A stretch of DNA of 64,000 nt, from positions 1,127,659-1,191,658 of the forward strand of contig OZ026568.1 of the NCBI GenBank assembly GCA_964020155.1, given 5' to 3'. This DNA comes from Chondrilla cf. caribensis. Taxonomy: Eukaryota; Porifera; Demospongiae; Chondrillida; Chondrillidae. The position numbers were made by a program, and so were the translations under genes. The first letter of the stretch is position 1. Every line of letters starts with the position of its first letter. The notes beneath the pieces were generated by a model. That model ran no database searches, had not been told where the DNA came from, and saw nothing but the letters and a program-made list of their open reading frames with translations. Positions 56,243 through 64,000 of this stretch are shown here, piece after piece.

Positions 56243-59200
56243 GTGTGTGTTTGTGTGTATGTGTGTGTGTGCATGTGTGTGTGCGCGTGTGTGTGTGTGT
56301 GTACACGCACATGTGTGTTTGTCCACTCGAGCCTGTGTTTGTTTCTATTATAGTGAGATACACACATACCGTATTATGGGTGTCTTAAGTTTACGTATAT
56401 TCAATTTTAATCCTTTACTAGCATACCACAAGCTATTGAAAAGACGCCATGTCATTCAAAGAATTAAAGTGAAAGTTAAAATGGCCAACCATCCACCTAC
56501 TGGTCAGCAAATTAAGAATGCTGCCTATATTGCTGATGAGGACATAATGCCAATTCGTAGCAGTTCGAAGATAAGAGCAGCAGAAGAACCTTATCGTTCG
56601 CATTCTATACCAAGGGCCAGGTCCCAATCTGGGTATCAACGTCTTGAGGTCCATGATCGATTAGGTAAGGCCGGAGAGCCAGTACATTTTGCTCAAGAGC
56701 CTGAGGACAAAAGACTTACATGTCATCAACCCAGTTCAAGCTCTCATACAGTTCCAGTTGAGACATACCAACCCAGTGGGACTCCAGGACCTTCAGATAT
56801 GTACCTCCCAACATCTCCCCAACCGGATGTTCAACAAGGTAATGTTGCTCAGTCAACTGCCAATCCTTGGCCGAACCCATTCGACAACGATGGTCAAAAT
56901 ATACCACGCATGCCCCCATTGGAGGATGATCGTGGCACTTCAGATCATGTAGGGGTGAAGCAGCCAGTTGGACCACATCTGCCTATTTCAGGAGGACAAT
57001 ACACCCAGCATGATTTGCAGAAACCTCTCACAACGATCGAACCTCATCCCATTACAAGTGGTAACATGTTAACAAATTCTAAGAGAGCACCCCCGGGATT
57101 CCACAATTCTCCTACAAGGAAGGAAGTGGGTGAAGAAACAGGAAATAATGATTTTTCTATGGGAGATGAACCAGGAAGCAACCAACCACCCCCTGTGCTA
57201 TCGATAAAGGTTGAAGGTCTTCCCAAGGACTGGGATGAGAATGTACTAGACATGGCCTTTGACAACCCGGATCTTGGAGGAGGGGAGATAGCCACCATCA
57301 GAGGAGATGTTATTACTTTTAAAGATCCCAAAGGTAAGTTTCCATGGTTACAAAATTTTATGATGGCCATGAAACAGCATTGACACTAGTATGTGTGTTG
57401 TGTTTGTTACCATGCCAACAGTAACATGTTGTATTGATGTCATAAACCAGTGTGTTGTACTAGACAATGTACATTGCCTTCCAGTCATACATTTACTGTA
57501 TACCAATATTGTTTGCTGTAGTTTCCGAGAGACTTATCTCTAGAGGTTATTATGAGGTGATGGGGAGAAGGTTGAAGTTGTCTCTATTCAAGAAGGAACC
57601 TGATCCTTTGGAAAAAGTTCTGGCTGAAATAAACCCGGGGAATACCCTGGTCCTGTGTAATGTTCCATCTGACATCAAAGCGGACCAATTGCATTTCTTT
57701 CTTGAATTAACTTGTGGACTTGGAGAAGATGATTATCGCCTTCACCACTTGAAAGAAAGTCCTTTGGTTCTCATGACACTTAAGGACAGTTTGAAAGGTG
57801 AGTATTTGCTATGATTGTTCCTAGGCTTTCACCGCTATCACCACCATGAGGATTTATTCCAGGAAAGCGTTCCAGAAGGGGCTAAGTATTGTTGTACATG
57901 GAGGCTTGAAAGCTAGCTCATACACAGTCGAATAATTCAATACATGTGATATATACAATCTAATTACATGCATGCATGCACTAAAATTAATATGTGTGCT
58001 TATATATTATATATTTAACCTACAGGTAATATTGAGAAAATCTTTCACTCTCTATGCAAAACGGAGAGACCTTTGGTGAGTGAAACAAAGTTGATGCTAA
58101 GGGTGGAACGCTTGCAGCCAGTGACAAGTGTCACAGTGAATAATATAGAGGAAGAAAAGAATAACAAGGATTACCTTCAACTGTACTTTAGCAACAAGTC
58201 CAAATCAGGTGGATCGGAGGTCAAAGAGGTGAAAGTGTTTGGGAGAGGCAGAGCTCTTGTGACCTTCAAAGACCCAAACAGTGAGTTTTGTGACTGTGTT
58301 CAATGTGTCTCTATCCTCTTAGCATGTACATGCATTAATACACATAGAAACCTTTAGCTCCCCCTTGTTCCTTCTTATTGAACTAAAATTGCTGTGAAGC
58401 CCTAGTATGACGAAGATATGAAATGAGTTGGGAGGCCTATAAAGACGCCCGGGGCGCTAATTTCGGATGTTTCATACCTCTTCCATTCAAATCATAATAA
58501 AATTGATTGGGTTTCCTGTAGTGCTGGGACGATTAATCAATAGATCATATCAATTAATCAAAGAGGTGAAAGTGTTTTGGGAGAGGCAGAGCTCTTGTGA
58601 CCTTCAAAGACCCAAACAGTGAGATCAAATCAATTAATCATAAAAAGTAATTGAATACAATAGGAAACCACCCGCACTTTATTACCTCAGACCCTCACTA
58701 TACTGGTTCAATTTTGTACTTCAAGAGTACCTGAGATGTGAAAAGGACATCAAGAACTCCACATCACATCTATTGGATAACTACTCAGTCTAATGAAGTG
58801 GGAGTGGTTTACACCCACTTAAACGTAGAGGGCGCATATAAAAGGGGGGTGGTCGCACGTTTACGGAGTTTACGGAACAAAATGGCCACCTAATGCTTCT
58901 CCCTCGAGGAGAAACAATATATGTTAACTTGTGCTCTACTGTACACAATACAAATTCTCCAAAGCATAATAGAAGTTGTATGAGCATACAATAGTAATAA
59001 TAACACGGTATTTCCGTAAAAAATCGGTATCAAACTGTGGCATTGCGTGTTACCCTTACAAGAAAGTATACACGGGAAGAAAATTGCTATAAAGGAGGTA
59101 CGAAGATGCTTTGGCGGTTCTGTTTGGGAAAAAGGGAGGTCTAAAATCATCGGGTGTCAGCTTCGATCAGATTTATTCAAGAAAAAAATCACTTTCGAAC

Positions 59201-62200
59201 GATTTGGCAGACACCACGCAACTTGAGTAGCTGAAGCTGTGATAACACACGCCACCGTCGTTCTTCGTGCCATGTAGCAAAGGAATTCTCTTCTTCTACA
59301 GCTATTCCAGCCAGCTAGCGGACAGTAAGCCGTTCGAGGTATGCGATACGTCAGTTTAATCGAACAGTAAAATTTCTGCTTGGAAAAGCAGCGAACAACA
59401 AAGATCAAAATCAATTGTTTAGTGTATACACATTAGTTGTTTCTTTTTTCATTGTTAATGCTTGTGAACAGCTATTGTTAAAATGAGAAGAAGCCTTTTT
59501 AGAAGAAAGCTTTTTTGCATCCGTTTGAAACTCGCACTCGATTAGATTTTCACGGTGTGTAACCACCCCCCCTTTATAGTTGAATCCCCGACACCTCGAA
59601 ACACACGAGGACAAGGTTCCGTACATGTTAGCTACAGGTTTTTAAAAGTGCGCTCTGCGTTTAATTATTCCTGGTGATTAACAGATTAATCATTTGGTTA
59701 CTGTGTACCGAAACTGGTCCGATAGTTGATTTGAAAAGTACAGTCGATTCCCAGCACTTACAATAAACTAAACTAAAAATCTATACAAAACTTGTTAGTA
59801 CCTTGAGATGCTTCATAGATTGAAGATCAGTTTTATACCAAACTTGGTCCAGATGGAAAACGGCTCATGAGAAATAATTTTGTCACTACAATCCAAATGT
59901 TAAAAATTGTGAGGCATCCAGAATTAGGCCACATTATCATGCATATTATATCCACATTAGATTCATAAATCACTATTATCCACTTGTTACTACAGGTGTA
60001 CAGAATGTCCTAGCGCCACAATACAACCACACGAAAGCTCTCGGAGATGATGTTACTCTTCAGATGTACCACCCAATCCTCAGTCGGTATTACCTACCTT
60101 CATCTGGGCACAGTGAGGTGCCATTGGAAGATGCTAAGGTCTATGAACACAGACCATTCCAAGTCACAATATCCCCAGCTCTTAGTGACCACCTCAAGAA
60201 AACTGACCACGTATCCCATTTCAGCCACCGGTTAAAGGATTCTTGTGCATCTGCAAAACTCGAAGGCAAGTGTTCGATTGTCGTCACTCCCCTCAACGGT
60301 AGCCAGTACAATCCTGAGTGGAATAAATCTTGCAGGGCTCAAGTGAAGGATTTTCAAGAAGGCTTTGAGGAAGAAACTATCAAGGTTCCCCCAGGTGTTG
60401 CTGCTAAGGTATATCCCGTCATTATAGCCAACACCAATAATCCAGAGGTTACTATCTCCATTTCACATTCTGGTGATGTTGTTCTGGTTGGGAGAAGAGT
60501 AGAGGTGGAAAACCTGAAAAAAACTGTCCAGGGAATTGTGTACCAGAATCTTGATACAGTGCTGAACGAGGCACTTCCTCCTCAAGTCCTTGTATACATC
60601 AAGAAATGTATTGCTCAAAAATTAGAGAAGTCATACAGAGTGTTGTTAAAACTAGACCTTCAAAATGAGTCCCTCCAAATCAGTGGCACATCAGCCTCCT
60701 GTGATAGTGCATTGAAGGAGATAAGAAGTCTCGCTCCTGCTGTGATTGATGTGAGACTTGATGAAGAAGGCGTGGCTTTGCTAGCCACACCCACAGGAAG
60801 TTCTTTCCTATACAGTAAGATAGGTCAACATCCTGTAGGCCACTACTTCACAGGTCCTGATGGCTCTGTAATACAGGGAGAAATGGCTAAAGTATCCAAA
60901 CTGCACCTTGTTGCCGAGAAACACAGAGATGCTGTAAGTATTGCCCAACAGCTGCAGAAAATTATTGCAATTGATCCCCATCCGGTGCCTAAGGAATTCT
61001 TCAATCAGCTGCAGTCTCCTAACTGGGATACTACCCGCAGACCTCTGGAGACCAATTTTGTTGCTCACCTTATACCAAAGAAGGACCAGAAATGTGTCGT
61101 AATTGCCTGTGATGGACGGCATATGAATAGTATCAAAGAAAGTTTACAGGCATTCTGCAATAAGGAATGCTACCGACAGGAAGTCATCACTATGGAGAGA
61201 GGAGAATGGGAATATCTTGAGAAATACTCCAAGGATTGGACCAGACTTGCCATTGACATGGAGAAGAATGATGTGAAAGTAGAGATCCCTTCCAGTGAAG
61301 ATAAAACACCTTCAGTCACTTTTAATGGCGAGGCTACTCCAGTGAGGGAATTCAGTGGTAAGATTAGAGGAATAATGGGGGCAATCGCAAAAGAAAAGAA
61401 AGAAATATCCCGACCAGGAATAGCAAAGCACTTCTTGTCTGCCTCAGGCAAGCACCAGCTGAAGGGTATAGGTAGTGACCACAATGCAGTGGTCCATCTG
61501 ACTACACTGGATGAACAGAACAGAGAAAAGCGTATCGTCAGGAGCTCCTCTTCACACCGTAAGCTTTGCACAGGTACCACAGGGCGAGGAGTGGTAAACA
61601 TCATGTTCGGTGACCTGACAGAGTTCCATGTTGACGTGATAGTGAATGCAGCCAATGAATACCTAAACCATAGTGGAGGAATAGCTGGTGTCATCAGTCG
61701 AAAGGGAGGACCAGGTATACAGGCAGACTCAGATAGATACACAAGCCAGCATGGACCTCTCAATGTTGGTGAAGCTGTTCTTCTGAAGAGTGTGGGGTCC
61801 CTTCCTTGCAAGGCCATTGTCCATGCTGTAGGACCAAGGTGGAGAGATGGTCGTTCTGAGGAAGAAGCATTGCTTGTGAAGGCTGTACATGAGAGTCTAA
61901 AAGCAGCCAAGGAATACAGATCAATTGGATTTCCTGCCATTAGCTCAGGTATATTCGGTATGCCAGTTGACGTGTGTGCTCGAGCCATGATGAAGGGGGC
62001 TGTGGAATTCTTCAAGGACACTCCTTACAGCAATCTCTCGGAGGTCACCATTATGCTGTATGAGGACAAGAGTGTACAAAGTTTCCTCACAGCTGCTCGT
62101 AACCACCTCCAGGGTGTTATGATGGATCCCTCAACATACTCATCATCGAAGTCATCACTATCCTTGCCTTCAACAAGTGGCACAACGCTCAGAGGTTCCA

Positions 62201-64000
62201 AACCGTTTACAAGACATGGCTCCACAAGTGCGAATGTAGCATCTGCTATTCAACTCAGAAGAGGAGGTCTTACATCTCACCAGGTATGAAATTGCAAATA
62301 CTGCATACAACAGCAGACATTCAAGCATGTACATACATACTCTTATACTGTATACATGCTTATAATACACCATCCATATCTACTGAGTATAATGTGTATA
62401 CAAATTTACTACATACAATATTACAATCATGTCCTCCACTCCTTCCACCACTACAGGCTGATGTGTATGTGAACACTGCTCACCAGAAGCTTGATCTCAA
62501 TCATGGTGCTGTTGCTCAGAGTCTCCTGAGGTCTGGTGGACCAGCACTACAGGCAGAATGCAGCCAGTACATTGCCCAACATGGGAGTGTGCCAGTATGG
62601 GGCTATGCCACTACAGGCAGTGGGAACCTCAGATGCAAACACGTCATCCATGCTGTGGGTACTAACTATGATGGACCTGGAGGATCTGCTGAGAAGGTTG
62701 GTGGTTTGCATTGCCACTGGTACAAAATACATGACCTGGGGTTATGTTATAATATTGGAATGACTATACTAGGTTCATAACTCCACAGCAACAACTCTGT
62801 GACCTAACCAATAAAGTTACAATAGCTACTGTACAACCCTCATGCAGGTTACATGCATGATTGTATATAAATCAACGATGTTTTACGCTTTATTGTAGGG
62901 CATGGAGAGGATGCTGTCTAACATAATGGCTGAATGTGATCGTCTTGGAGTGTCATCTGTAGCATTCCCTGCTATTGGAACAGGTGCCCTTGGGTTCCCT
63001 GATGACACAGTTGCCAAGACAATGATCCAGGCCATATCTACATATCTCGGTAAACACCCGTCCACTTCAGTCAAGCAGGTACTTCTGGTGATCTTCATGG
63101 ACAAAACATACAAGGCCTTCCAGTCAGTGATGCAGTTTCCAACCACTGTTACCGCACCTAGCTACACACCTGGAGCAGTGCAGCAACCGGATCAAAGCTT
63201 ATACGACCGTGCAGATATGTCCCATTATGAAGAGCAAGGTGGACTTCACAGCTCTAACAACCCCCCTCCTGGTCAGCATGCCGTCCTGCAGTCTTTTACT
63301 TGTAATCGTGTCACTATTGACATTGTCCACGGTGACATCACTGAGGAGGACTGCGATGGTCTTGTGAGCACCTCAAGTCATGACCTGACACTACATGACT
63401 TTGGAGTGATGGGAGCACTACTGAGGAAGGGTGGACCAGAGCTGCAGCATGACTGTACGAGTGCTGTTCAAAGGAAGGGCAACTTGTCATCATCCAAAGT
63501 TATTGTAACTGGAGCAGGACGACCAGGAGGTCTAAAATGTAAAAAGATTCTTCATGTTCTAGCACCAAAGCAGGCTGGCAGTCTCTGCAAGATAGTGAAA
63601 GAAGTCCTGAAGAAAGCCGATGGGGAGAGGTTGGGTGTTGTGTCTCTTCCTGCCATTGGGACTGGAGCCCATGGGTTCTCAGCTGAACAGGCTGCCGAAG
63701 GTATCTGTGATGCAATTGTGGAGTTTAGTGAAGGATCACACGAGTACGTATCTCGAATTAAAGTGGTTCTTTTCCAAGAGGAACTATATTCAAGTTTTTC
63801 TACCGCCTTTACCACCACTGGTAGTCGAAAAGGCATCGTTAAAAAAGCTTGGAGCTATGCTAAGAGCATACTTGGCTTAAGCCAAGAGAGTGGATCATCG
63901 AGTGGTGCAACTCCTCTTCCACTGCGTCCCTTTACCGCACCACCAGGAGTGACTGAGAATACAGTTTTGTGCATCAAAGTCTACGCTGGGAGTCCTGGTA
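53251..64000 (+). CDS. PARP14-like: Gene 4: PARP14-like protein with seven RRMs, 3' end outside window
   Basis: Ten exons give 2305 residues up to the window end, still open. Order: four RRMs of the same exon-cassette type as gene 2, an unstructured linker, three RRMs of the gene 1/3 type, KH-like region (about 1110-1640), macro 1 (VNAANEYLNHSGG, about 1635-1800), one split macro, a further macro domain, then the start of a KH-like segment (TVLCIKVYAG). WWE and PARP are expected beyond 64000. Three macro domains is the arrangement of vertebrate PARP14, so gene 4 may be closest to the ancestral form. Start at ATG 53251 by alignment with gene 2. Divergent from gene 3. Likely ADP-ribosyl transfer and reading with RNA binding; the enzyme part is not visible here. 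Confidence 0.88.
53724..54275 (+). CDS. Gene 4 exon 2: RRM1 C-half, linker, RRM2 N-half
   Basis: Residues 59-242. SHELFKREHKIGKTRLRVE; linker with LPRPDPSPIACLDSKKGAS shared with gene 2 exon 2; RRM2 N-half. Phase 1 at both ends. Confidence 0.85.
54521..55054 (+). CDS. Gene 4 exon 3: RRM2 C-half, linker, RRM3 N-half
   Basis: Residues 243-420. SHKIFKGVHKIGKLRLQVQ; the linker has a few DQQTPP-type motifs, without the gene 2 expansion. Confidence 0.85.
55294..55875 (+). CDS. Gene 4 exon 4: RRM3 C-half, linker, RRM4 N-half
   Basis: Residues 421-614. SHKLFKGTHKIRGTRLNVE; linker with KQSSLRESPHTGREQT, orthologous to gene 2 exon 6. Confidence 0.85.
55876..56421. repeat. Gene 4 intron 4 with GT tract
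   Basis: An interrupted GT tract at 56176-56302 is the main content, at the same relative place as in gene 2 intron 6. Confidence 0.8.
56422..57333 (+). CDS. Gene 4 exon 5: RRM4 C-half, long linker, RRM5 N-half
   Basis: Residues 615-918. AYHKLLKRRHVIQRIKVKVK start (the first residue is formed at the junction); disordered Pro/Ser/Gln linker; SIKVEGLPKDWDENVLDMAF and GGGEIATIRGD. Links the gene 2-type RRMs to the gene 1/3-type RRMs. Confidence 0.84.
57522..57797 (+). CDS. Gene 4 exon 6: RRM5 C-half and RRM6 N-half
   Basis: Residues 919-1010. YYEVMGRRLKLSLF corresponds to WSVMGQDITVSL in gene 1. Then TLVLCNVPSDIKADQLHFF. Confidence 0.83.
58026..58280 (+). CDS. Gene 4 exon 7: RRM6 C-half and RRM7 N-half
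   Basis: Residues 1011-1095, 255 bp. VKVFGRGRALVTFKDPNS is the RNP1-like strand. Its 3' end is copied into the next intron. Confidence 0.84.
58281..59995. other. Gene 4 intron 7 (1.7 kb)
   Basis: Holds a 66-base copy of the exon 7 end (58558-58623) between two CAATTAATCA-type repeats. 58700-59990 shows nothing recognisable. Confidence 0.6.
58558..58623 (+). repeat. Copied fragment of gene 4 exon 7 in its own intron
   Basis: Repeats 58221-58285 base for base except for one extra T in GTGTTTTGG, which breaks the frame. It even includes the donor GTGAG. Flanked by ATCAATTAATC-like repeats on both sides. Confidence 0.85.
59996..62283 (+). CDS. Gene 4 exon 8: RRM7 end, KH-like region, macro domain 1, start of macro 2
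   Basis: Residues 1096-1858. SVQNVLAPQYNHTKALGDD start; KH-like repeats; macro 1 with FGDLTEFHVDVIVNAANE, GGIAGVISRKGG and PAISSGIFGMPVDVCARA; Ser/Thr linker; IQLRRGGLTSHQ. Macro 1 has HSGGIAG where genes 1 and 3 have HGGGIAG. Confidence 0.87.
62457..62696 (+). CDS. Gene 4 exon 9: middle of macro domain 2 (240-bp cassette exon)
   Basis: Residues 1859-1938, phase 0. ADVYVNTAHQKLDLNHGAV to GGSAEK. Confidence 0.86.
62899..64000 (+). CDS. Gene 4 exon 10 (cut by window): macro 2 C-half, macro 3, start of KH-like segment
   Basis: Residues 1939-2305. GMERMLSNIMAECDRLG and FPAIGTGALGFPDD; macro 3 with VHGDITEEDCDGLVSTSS and PAIGTGAHGFSAEQAAE; then NTVLCIKVYAGSPG open to the edge. Very close to gene 2 exon 11 until the gene 2 stop. 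Confidence 0.86.

Noticed and set aside
58700..59700. Possible small genes in gene 4 intron 7
   Set aside because: Short open frames without domains, no splice support and no similarity to neighbours.

Overview
The window is animal (metazoan) nuclear DNA, about 60% AT, with spliced genes using GT-AG introns, long CA/GT tracts and many small inverted-repeat transposons. The genes belong to the macrodomain-PARP family (PARP14-like: RRM, KH-like, macro, WWE and PARP catalytic modules). Compact introns, TACCGTA-ended small transposons and tandem PARP14-like genes fit a marine invertebrate. I favour a demosponge, but this is a guess that the sequence alone cannot settle.

Four large genes fill the window, named here in map order. 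Gene 1 (minus, 18941 to 1330, continuing past the left edge) encodes at least 2985 residues: RRMs, a Gly-Pro-Gln-rich 9-residue repeat, KH-like region, five macro domains and WWE. Gene 2 (plus, 20866-29879, 11 exons, 2054 residues) encodes six RRMs and three macro domains but no KH/WWE/PARP part. Gene 3 (minus, 46556-31742, 11 exons, 2860 residues) is complete and ends in a PARP catalytic domain with an H-Y-I triad, as expected of a mono-ADP-ribosyltransferase. Gene 4 (plus, 53251 to beyond 64000) encodes seven RRMs, KH-like region and at least three macro domains, and leaves the window before its WWE/PARP part. All coding exons were joined by hand at splice sites with consistent phase: phase 1 in the RRM part, phase 0 in the split-macro part.

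The layout is two head-to-head pairs, 1/2 and 3/4, which look like a tandem duplication of one divergent pair. The leftward genes (1, 3) share a promoter module with STAT-like and NF-kB-like consensus sites and a 5'-UTR hairpin. The rightward genes (2, 4) share an E-box flanked by STAT-like palindromes. Between genes 3 and 4 (47.8-52.7 kb) lie at least four decayed PARP catalytic fragments, remains of further copies.

The genes appear to evolve by exon-cassette shuffling. RRM units are added as phase-1 exons that each carry the end of one RRM and the start of the next. Macro units are added as a phase-0 pair of exons, one always 240 bp. Genes 1 and 3 carry an expanded 27-bp coding minisatellite, and gene 2 an unrelated 30-bp one. 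By family analogy the locus would make, read and remove ADP-ribose on proteins or RNA in an innate immune response. That role, and the inducible regulation, are inferences.

Non-coding space is mostly intron and intergenic DNA carrying a broken Tc1/mariner element (6287-7657), at least nine non-autonomous inverted-repeat elements and several microsatellites.
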